Of a stretch of 64,000 bases of DNA, positions 1 to 8,616 are shown one piece after another. The DNA comes from an uncultured Burkholderiales bacterium. GTDB lineage: Bacteria > Pseudomonadota > Gammaproteobacteria > Burkholderiales > Burkholderiaceae_C. A program made the translations under genes and the position numbers. The notes beneath the pieces were generated by a model. That model did no database searches. It saw only the letters and a program-made list of their open reading frames with translations, and had not been told where the DNA came from. Within the stretch, counting starts at the first letter, position 1. Each line of letters begins with the position of its first letter. The stretch is from NCBI GenBank assembly GCA_903886485.1, contig CAISMH010000019.1, positions 62,001 to 126,000 of the forward strand. The letters are read 5' to 3'.

Positions 1-1073
1 TCAGCGACTTGGTCTTTCTTGAGGACTTCTTTGCCAGCGTTGTCGACGAGTGGGCCTTTCCAGATGGCGAAGCTGCCATCTTTCAAACCTTTTTTCACAT
101 CATCAATCTTGGCTTTGGTTTCCGCGGGTACGTCTTCGGCAATCGACACGAGATCAATGGCACCGTCTTTCACACCCGACCATGTATGCGCGCCGCCTGT
201 CCACTGACCGTCCAAGGCTGCACGGGTGGCGTTGATGTAGTAAGGCGTCCAGTTGATGACGGCAGAGGCCAAATGGGCTTTGGGGCCATAGGCGGTCATG
301 TCCGAGTCCCAGCCGAACGCGCGTTTGCCTTTGTCTTGGGCTGTCTTCAACACGGCTGGAGAGTCGGTGTTTTGGAACAAGATGTCTGCCCCGCCGTTGA
401 TGAGGGAGGTGGCCGCTTCGGTTTCTTTGGGTGGGTTGAACCACTCGTTGACCCACACCACTTTGGTCTTGACTTTGGGGTTGCTCGATTGCGCGCCCAA
501 GGTGAAGCTGTTGATGTTGCGGATGACTTCAGGAATTGGGATGGAAGCGACAACGCCCAAGGTGTTGCTCTTGGTCATCTTGCCCGCAATCACGCCCGCC
601 ATGTAAGCGCCTTCGTAGGTGCGGCTGTCGTAGGTGCGCATGTTGGGCGCTTGTTTGTAGCCGGTGGCGTGCTCGAACTTCACGTCTGGCGTGTCCGCAG
701 CCACTTTGAGCATGGGCTCCATGTAGCCAAACGTGGTGCCAAAAATCAGTTTGTTACCTTGTCCCACCATGTCGCGAATGACGCGCTCGGCATCGGCTGA
801 CTCGGGCACGTTTTCAACAAACGAGGTTTCAATCTTGTCGCCAAACTCGGCTTGCAAGGCTTTGCGCGCGTTGTCATGAGCAAAGGTCCAGCCACCATCT
901 CCCACGGGGCCAACATAGGCGAATGCAATTTTCAATGGTTCAGGCTTGGCCGCAGATGCCGGAACTTCTGCGGGTTTGGTTTCTTCTTTTTTGCCACAGC
1001 CAACCAAAACGGCAGCAGAGATTGCGGTGAAGGCTGCAGCTTGCAACCAGCGACGTTTCAACAAGTGAGTCAT
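1..1073 (-). CDS. BMP-family (PnrA-like) purine/nucleoside ABC transporter substrate-binding lipoprotein, 3' end outside window
   Basis: This gene encodes the extracytoplasmic binding lipoprotein of a BMP/PnrA-type ABC importer, a family known for nucleoside and purine uptake. The start is ATG at 1073; the frame is still open at base 1, so the last few residues lie outside the window. About 357 residues are visible, close to the normal family length. The N-terminus is basic (KRR) followed by a hydrophobic stretch ending in the lipobox LVGC, with Cys26 the lipidated residue. Family features include the opening segment KIAFAYVGPVGDGGWTFAHD and the glycine-rich GADILFQNTD segment. The two permease genes and the ATPase gene lie immediately upstream on the same strand. 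The context of 8-oxoguanine deaminase and urate catabolism suggests a purine substrate; this is an inference. Confidence 0.9.
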   Translation of the reverse strand, partial: MTHLLKRRWLQAAAFTAISAAVLVGCGKKEETKPAEVPASAAKPEPLKIAFAYVGPVGDGGWTFAHDNARKALQAEFGDKIETSFVENVPESADAERVIRDMVGQGNKLIFGTTFGYMEPMLKVAADTPDVKFEHATGYKQAPNMRTYDSRTYEGAYMAGVIAGKMTKSNTLGVVASIPIPEVIRNINSFTLGAQSSNPKVKTKVVWVNEWFNPPKETEAATSLINGGADILFQNTDSPAVLKTAQDKGKRAFGWDSDMTAYGPKAHLASAVINWTPYYINATRAALDGQWTGGAHTWSGVKDGAIDLVSIAEDVPAETKAKIDDVKKGLKDGSFAIWKGPLVDNAGKEVLKKDQVA

Positions 1074-1115
1074 TCCAAATCCTTCAAAGTGAAAACAAAA
1101 AAAGCGAACAAATTA

Positions 1116-2033
1116 TCAACCCGGAAAAAACTGTTTGCCCAACGAGGCTGGCATGTTCAGCCTCAACCAGCGAGGATTTTTAGACATCAGCGCCAGCACC
1201 ACGATGGTGGCAAGGTAAGGCAACATGCTCAAGAACTGGCTGGGGACATCGAGGCCCGTGGCCTGTAAATGGAACTGCAACATGGTCACCCCACCAAACA
1301 GATAAGCACCCAGCAAGACACGTGCTGGACGCCAAGTTGCGAAAGTGGTGAGTGCCAAAGCGATCCAGCCTTTGCCCGCAATCATCCCTTCCACCCACAG
1401 CGGCGTGTAGATGATAGAGATATACGCCCCCGCCAAACCACACAGCGCACCGCCAACGACGACGGCAGCCAAGCGAATGCGTCGCACGGGGTAGCCCAGC
1501 GCATGGGCAGATTCCGGCGACTCCCCCACCGCACGCAAGACCAGACCCGCACGGGTTCGGTACAAAAAGTAAATCAGCCCCAACGTCAACGCAATCGCGC
1601 CATACACCAAGGGGTGGTGTCTGAACAAGGCAGCGCCAAGCCAAGGCATGTCCGCCAAAAACGGCACCTGAAATTGCATGCGCTCCGGCAGTTTGGCTTG
1701 CACAAAGCTCACCCCCACAAACGCGGAGAAGCCCCCACCAAACAGACTGAGTGCCAAGCCCGTGGCGTACTGGTTGGTGTTCATCCAAATCACCAACACA
1801 CCAAAGAGCGCAGCCATCAGGGCGCCAGCGCCCATGCCCGCCAAAAACCCCAGCGTGTCACTGCCCGTGGTGGCCACGGTCGCAAAGCCTGCGATGGCAG
1901 CGCACAGCATCATGCCCTCGGCCCCTAAATTGACGATGCCCGCTTTTTCATTGATGAGCAGGCCCAGCGACGCCAATGCCAACACCGTCCCCGCGTTCAT
2001 GGTGGCGGCCCACAGCAGCGCATAAGACTCCAT
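1116..2033 (-). CDS. ABC transporter permease, purine/nucleoside (BMP) importer, subunit 2
   Basis: This is a 305-residue polytopic membrane protein of the BPD_transp_2 permease family that pairs with BMP-type binding proteins. Motifs include a leading hydrophobic segment, then LLINEKAGIVNLGAEGMML, the coupling signature typical of the shorter permease of these importers. I chose ATG 2033 (MESYALLW) over a start 15 codons upstream. It gives a TGATG overlap with the stop of the preceding permease gene, which is the usual translational coupling. It forms the transmembrane pathway with the 2033-3121 product. Strand, spacing and order (ATPase, permease, permease, binding protein) fit one operon. 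Confidence 0.92.
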   Translation of the reverse strand: MESYALLWAATMNAGTVLALASLGLLINEKAGIVNLGAEGMMLCAAIAGFATVATTGSDTLGFLAGMGAGALMAALFGVLVIWMNTNQYATGLALSLFGGGFSAFVGVSFVQAKLPERMQFQVPFLADMPWLGAALFRHHPLVYGAIALTLGLIYFLYRTRAGLVLRAVGESPESAHALGYPVRRIRLAAVVVGGALCGLAGAYISIIYTPLWVEGMIAGKGWIALALTTFATWRPARVLLGAYLFGGVTMLQFHLQATGLDVPSQFLSMLPYLATIVVLALMSKNPRWLRLNMPASLGKQFFPG

Positions 2034-3121
2034 CACAGTGCCTCCGAAGAGTTGGCCTGGATTGCGCGAGACACCCAACGCACACGGTATTGCATCAAGG
2101 TGTCACATGCCAACAGCGTGAACAACAACAGCCCTTGGAACACACCGGTGAGTGAACGTGGCAAGCCAAGGCGCGACTGCGCCAACTCACCGCCGATGTA
2201 AAACATGCTCATCAATATGGCTGACAACACCATGCCCATCGGATGCAAGCGCCCCACAAAAGCCACGATGATGGCCGCAAAGCCATAGCCCACCGGCACA
2301 AACGGCGTGAGCTGACGCAGCGGCCCAGCCACTTCGAGTGCGCCCGCCAAACCAGCCGCCGCCCCCGAGGTGAGCAAGGCCAACCACAAGGCCTTGCGCG
2401 ACGAGAAGCCTGCGTAACGCGCCGCATCAGGTGCCAAGCCCCCCACCTGCTGGGCAAATCCGGCATGGGTGCGAAACAAAAACACCCACAACGCGCCCAC
2501 GCCCGCGAGCGCGAGCAACACGCCCATATTCACGCGCGTGCCCGTGATGAGCTTAGGGATTTGCGTGATGGCATCAAAGGTTTTGGTTTGTGGAAAGTTG
2601 TAGCCCAATGGGTCTTTCCAAGGGCCGTAGACCAAAAAATTGAGTGCCATGATGGCCACATAGACCAGCATCAAACTGACCAAGATTTCACTCGCATGAA
2701 AACGGTCGCGCAAGAAAGCGGTGATGGCCGCCCACACCATGCCGCCCACAACACCCGCGAGCAAGATGAGCAACCAAAAGCCGCTGCCCGTGTTGGCATC
2801 GGCCATCAGCGCCACGCCCGAGGCAAACACCGCCCCCATGACAAACTGACCTTCCGCGCCGATGTTCCAGACGTTCGAGCGAAAGCACACGGCCAGCCCC
2901 AAGGCAATGAGCAACAGCGGCGTGGCCTTGACCATCAACTCAGACAAGGCGTACACGCTCTTGATGGGTTCCCAAAAGAACACCTGCAAACCACGCACCG
3001 GGTCTTTGCCCAGCGCCACAAAAAGAATCACCCCCAACATCACCGTGATGGCCAGCGCCAGCAAGGGCGAGGCATAACGCCACAGCGGCGAGGGCTGGGC
3101 ACGCGGCTCAAGACGCAGCAT
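2033..3121 (-). CDS. ABC transporter permease, purine/nucleoside (BMP) importer, subunit 1
   Basis: This is a 362-residue inner-membrane permease of the BPD_transp_2 family. It carries the conserved cytoplasmic-loop motif NVWNIGAEGQFVMGA, the counterpart of the NLGAEG motif in the partner permease, and roughly eight to ten hydrophobic segments. Its start at 3121 overlaps the end of the upstream ATPase gene by 14 bases, and its stop overlaps the start of the next permease by one base, so all three are translationally coupled. Substrate specificity cannot be read from the permease; the BMP-type binding protein points to nucleosides or purines. Confidence 0.92.
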   Translation of the reverse strand: MLRLEPRAQPSPLWRYASPLLALAITVMLGVILFVALGKDPVRGLQVFFWEPIKSVYALSELMVKATPLLLIALGLAVCFRSNVWNIGAEGQFVMGAVFASGVALMADANTGSGFWLLILLAGVVGGMVWAAITAFLRDRFHASEILVSLMLVYVAIMALNFLVYGPWKDPLGYNFPQTKTFDAITQIPKLITGTRVNMGVLLALAGVGALWVFLFRTHAGFAQQVGGLAPDAARYAGFSSRKALWLALLTSGAAAGLAGALEVAGPLRQLTPFVPVGYGFAAIIVAFVGRLHPMGMVLSAILMSMFYIGGELAQSRLGLPRSLTGVFQGLLLFTLLACDTLMQYRVRWVSRAIQANSSEAL

Positions 3122-4661
3122 GGGTCACCTCCTGCGTTGCAGCGGGCGCATCCCACAAGCCACTCATCCACGCCCCGATGCGCGACACATGGGCCTCTTC
3201 ACGGCTGAGCGCGGGCGACAAGCGCCCCTCGGCCATCACATGCAGGCGGTCTGACAGCGCGAGCAATTCGTCCAACTCCTCACTCACCACCAACACCGCA
3301 CAACCCGCGTCACGCAAGGCCAGCAGTGCCGCGCGTATTTGCGCGGCAGCCCCCACGTCCACGCCCCAAGTGGGTTGCGACACGATGAGCAGCTTGGGTG
3401 CGGCTTCGATCTCGCGGCCCACCAAAAACTTTTGCAAATTGCCGCCCGACAGTGAGCGCGCAGCCGCATCGGGCCCACCCGCTTTCACTTGGTACTTGGC
3501 AATGATGCGGGCCGCTTGAGCGTGCAGGGTTTTCAAATTGAGCCAGCCTAAAGCGCCCGCCATGCCGCTAGACGCCACCGCATCATGGCGGGTGAGCAAC
3601 AAGTTTTGCGCAAGACTGAGGCTGGGCACAGCGCCACGCCCTAGGCGTTCTTCAGGCACAAAATGCAGGCCCAGACTGCGGCGTTGGTCGGGGTTGAACT
3701 GCCCCACGGCTTGGCCGCTGAGCTCAATGCTGCTCGGGGCGGAACGCCTGTCTTCGCCCGACAAGGCAAACAACAGTTCGCGTTGGCCATTGCCCGACAC
3801 ACCCGCAATGCCCACCACCTCGCCCGCGCGCACTTGCAAGCTCACGCCACTCAAGTCCACGCCAAACGGGTCATCGGCTTTGAGCGTCAAGTCCTGCACG
3901 CGCAGCACCGCAACGCCTGGCTTGTGCTCGCGCACCTGCAACTCAGGCGGCAAGCTGCCAATCATGAGTTGACTCAAGGAAGCATTGGTTTCTTGGCGCG
4001 GGTCGCACACGCCCGTCACACGGCCCGCACGCATCACCGTGCAAGCAGTGCACAAGGCGCGAATTTCGTGCAACTTGTGGCTGATGTACACAATGCTGCG
4101 CCCTTCGCTCGCGAGTTGGCGCAACACCACAAAGAGTTTTTCCACCGCTTGCGGGGTGAGCACCGAGGTGGGCTCGTCCAAGATGAGGAGCTGTGGGTGG
4201 GTCAGCAAGGCGCGGATGATTTCCACGCGCTGCATCTCGCCCACGCCCAGCGTGTGCACGGGGCGCGCGGGGTCCATGTCGAGGCCGTATTGCGCGGCGG
4301 TGTCGGTGATGCGCTGCGTCACCTCCGTCAAACTGAGCGATTTGTCGAGGCCCAGCCACACGTTCTCGGCCACGCTCAGGGTGTCAAACAAGCTGAAGTG
4401 CTGAAACACCATGCTGATGCCCAGACGCCTGGCCTCTTGCGGGTTGCGAATGTTGACCACTTCGCCGTTGAAGCGCATCTCGCCCGCATCGGGCTTGACA
4501 GCGCCGTAGATGATTTTCATCAACGTGGATTTGCCCGCGCCGTTCTCGCCCAAGACGGCATGAATCTCGCCGGGCTGCACCGTCAGGCTCACGTCATCGT
4601 TGGCCACCACCGCAGGGTAGCGCTTGGTGATACGGGCTAATGACAGTCGGGGTTGGGTCAT
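3108..4661 (-). CDS. Two-domain ABC transporter ATPase, purine/nucleoside (BMP) importer
   Basis: This 517-residue protein has two fused ABC ATPase modules, as in RbsA/MglA-type importers, and powers the permease pair downstream. The first module has a canonical Walker A (GENGAGKST, residues 38-46) and a Walker B ending LLILDEPTS. The signature position reads LGVGEMQRVEI, which deviates from LSGGQ as is common in this subfamily. The second module has a degenerate Walker A (GVSGNGQREL) and an intact LSGGNLQKF signature. Such asymmetry is normal for the family and implies one catalytic site. It is the first gene of the importer operon; glycerate kinase lies 18 bases upstream on the same strand. 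Confidence 0.93.
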   Translation of the reverse strand: MTQPRLSLARITKRYPAVVANDDVSLTVQPGEIHAVLGENGAGKSTLMKIIYGAVKPDAGEMRFNGEVVNIRNPQEARRLGISMVFQHFSLFDTLSVAENVWLGLDKSLSLTEVTQRITDTAAQYGLDMDPARPVHTLGVGEMQRVEIIRALLTHPQLLILDEPTSVLTPQAVEKLFVVLRQLASEGRSIVYISHKLHEIRALCTACTVMRAGRVTGVCDPRQETNASLSQLMIGSLPPELQVREHKPGVAVLRVQDLTLKADDPFGVDLSGVSLQVRAGEVVGIAGVSGNGQRELLFALSGEDRRSAPSSIELSGQAVGQFNPDQRRSLGLHFVPEERLGRGAVPSLSLAQNLLLTRHDAVASSGMAGALGWLNLKTLHAQAARIIAKYQVKAGGPDAAARSLSGGNLQKFLVGREIEAAPKLLIVSQPTWGVDVGAAAQIRAALLALRDAGCAVLVVSEELDELLALSDRLHVMAEGRLSPALSREEAHVSRIGAWMSGLWDAPAATQEVTHAAS

Positions 4662-4679
4662 CGCAGAAGTAGGCGTTGA

Positions 4680-6008
4680 TCAAAGCACCAAGATGGCACG
4701 AAAGTCGTTCACATTGGTGTGGGTGGGGCCCGTCACCACCAAATCGCCCACAGCTTCAAAGAAGCCATAAGCGTCGTTGCGATCAAGACAGTCAGGGGCT
4801 TTGACACATGCCGCCTCGGCGCGGGCCAAGGTGTCGGGCGACACGCGTGCGCCCGCGTTGTCTTCGATGCCGTCAATGCCATCGGTGTCAGCAGCGATGG
4901 CCCACACCCCAGCTTGCGCTTGCAAGGCGACGGCGAGGCCTAAACAAAACTCGCCCGCCCGTCCGCCTCGGCCTTTGGGCGTGCCCGGCGCTTGTGGGCG
5001 AATCGTCACCGTGGTTTCGCCCCCACTCAAAATGACGCAAGGTTTTTGGAACGGGCCTTTGCCATGGGCCGCCGCACGCGCGAGCGCAGCGTGGACCTTG
5101 CCCACTTCGCGTGACTCGCCTTCGAGCTCGTCACTCAGCACATACGCGTTCAGGCCCGCAGCGCGGGCCAACTCGGCAGCGGCGTCGAGCGACTTTTGGG
5201 GTGTGGCTATCAAGTGCACGGGCTCCTTGGCCCACGCGGGGCTGGGCTTGGGGGTTTCGAGTGCGCCCGCCTTCAGCGCCGCTTCAACGGCAGCAGGCAC
5301 TGCGATTTTGTAGCGTTGCAGGATGGCCCATGCGTCGGCGCAGGTCGTCACGTCGGGCACGGTGGGGCCACTGGCGATGACCGAGGGGTCGTCGCCCGGC
5401 ACGTCACTGATGGTGAGTGTGACCACCTGCGCGGGCGCACACGCAGCAGCCAAACGACCGCCTTTGATGCGCGAGAGGTGCTTGCGCACACAATTCATCT
5501 CGCCAATGCCTGCGCCACTGTGGAGTAAGTCGCGGTTGATGCGCTGCTTGTCTTGCAAGGTCAGCCCCTCAGCGGGCAAGGTCAGCAAGGCAGAGCCGCC
5601 GCCTGAAATCAAACACAACACCAAGTCGTCAGCGGTCAACCCTTGGGTCAACGCCAAGATGCGCTCGGCAGCGGCTAGGCCCGCGGCATCGGGCACAGGA
5701 TGCGAAGCTTCGACCACCTCAATGCGCTCGGGCACACCCGCTGGGCGCGGCGGCGTGTGGTGATAACGCGTGACCACGAGACCCGACAAGGGTTTGTCGG
5801 CAGGCCACAAGGCCTCAACGGCTTGGGCCATCGCGCCACCCGCTTTGCCTGCGCCCAGCACCACGGTACGGCCTTTGGGCGGCGATGGCAAATAGGCGGC
5901 GGTGTTGTGCAGCGGCAAGGCGCGTTTGACGGCGGCTTGGTAGAGCTCGGCTAAAAACTCATGGGGATGGGTCGCGGGAGTTGGGAGGGGTGAGCTTGCT
6001 TCTTGCAT
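4680..6008 (-). CDS. Glycerate 2-kinase (MOFRL family)
   Basis: This 442-residue enzyme of the DUF4147/MOFRL family phosphorylates D-glycerate to 2-phosphoglycerate in the cytoplasm. Conserved elements include the N-terminal VVLGAGKAGGAMAQA glycine loop, LVLCLISGGGSALL, the KHLSRIKGGRLA segment, ISDVPGDDPSVIASGPT, and the C-terminal MOFRL region with GGRAGEFCLGLA and AADTDGIDG. I placed the start at ATG 6008 (MQEASS) because sequence further upstream is unlike the family and would run into the divergent deaminase promoter. Known role: glyoxylate from purine breakdown is routed via tartronate semialdehyde and glycerate to 2-phosphoglycerate, so placement beside purine genes makes sense. Gene symbols gckA or ttuD are used for relatives. 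Confidence 0.92.
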   Translation of the reverse strand: MQEASSPLPTPATHPHEFLAELYQAAVKRALPLHNTAAYLPSPPKGRTVVLGAGKAGGAMAQAVEALWPADKPLSGLVVTRYHHTPPRPAGVPERIEVVEASHPVPDAAGLAAAERILALTQGLTADDLVLCLISGGGSALLTLPAEGLTLQDKQRINRDLLHSGAGIGEMNCVRKHLSRIKGGRLAAACAPAQVVTLTISDVPGDDPSVIASGPTVPDVTTCADAWAILQRYKIAVPAAVEAALKAGALETPKPSPAWAKEPVHLIATPQKSLDAAAELARAAGLNAYVLSDELEGESREVGKVHAALARAAAHGKGPFQKPCVILSGGETTVTIRPQAPGTPKGRGGRAGEFCLGLAVALQAQAGVWAIAADTDGIDGIEDNAGARVSPDTLARAEAACVKAPDCLDRNDAYGFFEAVGDLVVTGPTHTNVNDFRAILVL

Positions 6009-6105
6009 TGCCAAATTGTGCCGTGCTCTGAGAGGCTTTGCCCCTGTGGAAACCACTTGGGCAGCGCAGCGAAAAATTGCAACGAGAGAGGTTAAAGTCC
6101 GCGCC

Positions 6106-7536
6106 ATGTCAAGCCTGCTCATCCACCGCGCCCGCTGCATCGCCACCCAAGATGATGCGAACACCGAACTCAAAGACGCCTCGCTGCTGCTGCGCGATGG
6201 CCGCATTGAACGCATCATCACCGCTGATGAAAACATCGATGAACTGTTGACCCAAGTGCATGAAGTGATTGACGCCCGCCGCCACGTGGTGGTGCCCGGC
6301 CTCATCAACACGCACCACCACATGGTGCAAAGCCTCACGCGCGCCGTACCGCAAGTGCAAAACGCAGAGCTGTTCAGTTGGCTCCAAGGGCTGTACCCGA
6401 TTTGGGCAGGCCTCACGCCCGAGATGGTGCGGGTGTCGAATCAAGTGGCGATGGCCGAGTTGCTGCTGAGTGGCTGCACCACCAGCAGCGACCACCTCTA
6501 CATCTACCCCAACGGCGTGCGACTGGACGACAGCATTGAAGCCGCGCACACCATGGGCATGCGCTTCACGGCCACACGCGGCAGCATGAGCGTGGGCGAA
6601 AGCCAAGGCGGCCTGCCACCCGACCGCGTGGTGGAAAAAGAAGCCTTCATTCTCAAAGAAACCCAGCGCCTGATTGAGACCTACCACGACGCCAGCTTTG
6701 GCGCGATGACGCACGTGGCTGTAGCCCCCTGTTCGCCCTTCAGCGTGAGCCAAGACCTGATGCGCGAAGCCGCCAAACTGGCCCGTGCGTTCGGCGTGCG
6801 TCTGCACACGCACTTGGCCGAAAACGACCACGACATTGCCTACACCCAAGAAAAGTTCAACTGCACCCCCGCGCAATACGCTGAAGACCTCGGTTGGGTG
6901 GGCGACGATGTGTGGCACGCCCACTGCGTGAAACTCGACGACGAAGGCACCTATTTGTTTGCCCGCACACGCACCGGCATTGCCCACTGCCCGTGCAGCA
7001 ACATGCGCTTGGCCAGCGGCATCCTGCCCCTGCGCAAAATGCTCGATGCCGGTGTGCCCATTGGTCTCGGGGTGGACGGCAGCGCCAGCAATGACGCCGC
7101 CCATTTGCTCAACGAAGCGCGTCAAGCCATGTTGTTGGCACGCGTGGGCCGCGCACTGGAAGCCCCACGGGTGCAAGAGGGACGCACCGTGTTTGGCTGT
7201 GACTTAGGACCCTCCGACATGACGCCGCGCGATGCCCTGCGCCTGGCCACACGCGGCGGCGCGCAAGTGCTGGGCCGTGCCCACGAGTTGGGGCAAATCA
7301 AAGCGGGGTATTGCGCCGACATTGCCATGTTCCGCACCGACACACTCAGCATGGCGGGCGGCGCCGTGCACGACCCCGTGGGTGCGCTGCTGCTGTGCGC
7401 CAGTGACAACGCCGACTACGTCGTGGTCAACGGGCGCGTGGTGGTGCGCCAAGGTGAGATTGCCACCGTGGACATGGGGCCCTTGATTGAGCGGCACAAC
7501 CAACTGGCAGTGCAGTTGGCGTTCGGGGCGAAGTAA
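6106..7536 (+). CDS. 8-oxoguanine deaminase (amidohydrolase superfamily)
   Basis: This 476-residue metal-dependent amidohydrolase belongs to the ATZ/TRZ clade. Its closest recognised activity is 8-oxoguanine deaminase, which yields urate. Metal and catalytic motifs are present: INTHHHM near residue 68, HTHLAEND, HAHCVKLDD and GVDGSASND, with the family's extra GCTTSSDHLY segment. ATG 6106 was chosen because it starts the conserved MSSLLIHRARCIAT N-terminus; an in-frame extension to 6016 has no family match. It is transcribed divergently from glycerate kinase. Feeding urate to the PuuD pathway encoded further on is the likely role. Related guanine or chlorohydrolase-type activities remain possible. 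Confidence 0.85.
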   Translation: MSSLLIHRARCIATQDDANTELKDASLLLRDGRIERIITADENIDELLTQVHEVIDARRHVVVPGLINTHHHMVQSLTRAVPQVQNAELFSWLQGLYPIWAGLTPEMVRVSNQVAMAELLLSGCTTSSDHLYIYPNGVRLDDSIEAAHTMGMRFTATRGSMSVGESQGGLPPDRVVEKEAFILKETQRLIETYHDASFGAMTHVAVAPCSPFSVSQDLMREAAKLARAFGVRLHTHLAENDHDIAYTQEKFNCTPAQYAEDLGWVGDDVWHAHCVKLDDEGTYLFARTRTGIAHCPCSNMRLASGILPLRKMLDAGVPIGLGVDGSASNDAAHLLNEARQAMLLARVGRALEAPRVQEGRTVFGCDLGPSDMTPRDALRLATRGGAQVLGRAHELGQIKAGYCADIAMFRTDTLSMAGGAVHDPVGALLLCASDNADYVVVNGRVVVRQGEIATVDMGPLIERHNQLAVQLAFGAK

Positions 7537-7542
7537 CCCCCA

Positions 7543-7860
7543 TCAGTGATAGTCATCTTCGCGTTGGTGTCGCACAGCGCCCACAATGATGCGTTGGTCA
7601 TTCACGATTTCAAAAAGTGCCACATAGCCTGTGTGGCCAAATCCAATGACCAGCTCACGTAAAAAAGGGGTGTCGCCTGCTTTACGACACGAAAACGGTG
7701 TCAGCGCCATGAGCTGTATGGCATCGTGAATGGCTTGGAGTGCTCGGGCGGGGATGTCTAAATCGCCGGTTTCACTGTCGAGTTCTCTTTGAAGCGAGAA
7801 CTCAAAAAGTCGTTCTAAATCAGCACTGGCAGCAGGGCTGAACTCGACTGAATAAGCCAT
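7543..7860 (-). CDS. ParE/RelE-family toxin
   Basis: This 105-residue protein resembles the ParE/RelE toxin superfamily: an N-terminal YSVEFSPAASADLERLFEF helix entry, a central TPFSCRKAG and RELVIGFGHTGYVALFEI strand region, and a C-terminal VGAVRHQREDDY ending typical of ParE. Family members inhibit gyrase or cleave mRNA; which applies here is unknown. Its start overlaps the stop of the upstream antitoxin gene by one base (TAATG), a tight toxin-antitoxin arrangement. It lies in a small accessory patch between the deaminase and the molybdate genes, and its 3' end converges on the deaminase gene with a 6-base gap. Confidence 0.85.
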   Translation of the reverse strand: MAYSVEFSPAASADLERLFEFSLQRELDSETGDLDIPARALQAIHDAIQLMALTPFSCRKAGDTPFLRELVIGFGHTGYVALFEIVNDQRIIVGAVRHQREDDYH

Positions 7861-8138
7861 TAAGCTTTTTTCGTCTTTGCACGTTTGGCGGCAACCAATT
7901 TGGCTTGCAAATTAGCAAGCACGACCTCGGCCGGTATGCCGCCCCCCTGGCGTTTAACTTCGTCAATCGCAGCCAGGCCACGTTGGACAAAGTCAGATTG
8001 GAATTGACGTTTAGACACGGTGTCGCGAATGGCGTTTTCAACAAACTCAGACAAGGTCTCACCGTGGGCCAAAACCTGCTCGACTTGTTGCCTAAAAGCA
8101 GGCTCAACGCGGATGGGTGGAATGGTGGATGTTTTCAT
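7860..8138 (-). CDS. Antitoxin partner of the ParE-like toxin (YlcI/YnfO-like, putative ribbon-helix-helix)
   Basis: This is a 92-residue protein whose N-terminus (STIPPIRVEPAFRQQVEQV) looks like a ribbon-helix-helix beta strand and first helix, followed by LSEFVENAIRDTV as second helix. The basic, Lys-rich C-terminal tail would bind the toxin. I chose ATG 8138 rather than the upstream TTG 8162 or ATG 8156 because a perfect inverted repeat (8148-8165) covers those positions and reads as an autoregulatory operator. The toxin gene follows with a one-base overlap. Identification rests on context and fold-like pattern, not on a strong family motif. Confidence 0.75.
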   Translation of the reverse strand: MKTSTIPPIRVEPAFRQQVEQVLAHGETLSEFVENAIRDTVSKRQFQSDFVQRGLAAIDEVKRQGGGIPAEVVLANLQAKLVAAKRAKTKKA

Positions 8139-8147
8139 GCGGCCAGT

Positions 8148-8165
8148 GTATTGCATCCGCAATAC
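8148..8165. promoter_or_regulatory. Palindromic operator upstream of the ParE-type toxin-antitoxin pair
   Basis: A perfect inverted repeat GTATTGC-ATCC-GCAATAC (7-bp arms, 4-bp spacer) sits 10-27 bases upstream of the antitoxin ATG at 8138. Ribbon-helix-helix antitoxins commonly repress their own operon by binding such sites, so this is a good candidate autoregulatory operator; the function is inferred. Confidence 0.6.
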
Positions 8166-8262
8166 AACATCAAGGCATGTGAAATTGACTGCAACCTACA
8201 AGTCAAAACAGTTCACACCGCCCGAGGCTGCTGCCACTGAGACGCACGCCTACACTGCACCC

Positions 8263-8616
8263 ATGATCCAAGGTCTTGTTCAACTCTTCATCTTCCAAGC
8301 CCTCGGCGAGCTGGTGTCTAAGTTCGCCCTGCCCTTCATCCCTGGCCCTGTGTTGGGCTTGGTGTTGTTGTTGGTGTTTCTCAGCGTGCGCGGCCATGTG
8401 CCTGCGTCGATTGATCTGGTCGGCAGCAGCGTTTTGCAGCACTTGGGTTTGTTGTTCATCCCCGCGTCGGTGGGCGTGGTGCTTTACTTGCCGCTGTTGC
8501 AAGCCAATGCGTGGGCCATCAGCGCCGCGCTGGTGGTGAGTGTGGTGGCCACGGTGGCGGTGACGGCGGGCTTGCTCAACGTGTTGTCGAAGAAAGAGCC
8601 GACACATGAGTCATGA
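8263..8616 (+). CDS. lrgA: CidA/LrgA family holin-like membrane protein
   Basis: This 117-residue protein has four predicted membrane segments and belongs to the CidA/LrgA family, which modulates murein hydrolase activity or carries small metabolites with LrgB. The family block PFIPGPVLGLVLLLVFL is present near residues 24-40, followed by LGLLFIPASVGVVLY. ATG 8263 begins a normal-length protein; the in-frame upstream extension is not family-like. It overlaps lrgB by 11 bases, so the pair is coupled. In several bacteria LrgAB is linked to pyruvate or glycolate-type export; the substrate here is unknown. Confidence 0.9.
   Translation: MIQGLVQLFIFQALGELVSKFALPFIPGPVLGLVLLLVFLSVRGHVPASIDLVGSSVLQHLGLLFIPASVGVVLYLPLLQANAWAISAALVVSVVATVAVTAGLLNVLSKKEPTHES

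Noticed and set aside
6009..6416. N-terminal extension of the glycerate kinase gene to 6416
   Set aside because: The extra residues overlap the divergent deaminase gene and do not resemble MOFRL-family proteins; ATG 6008 is sufficient.
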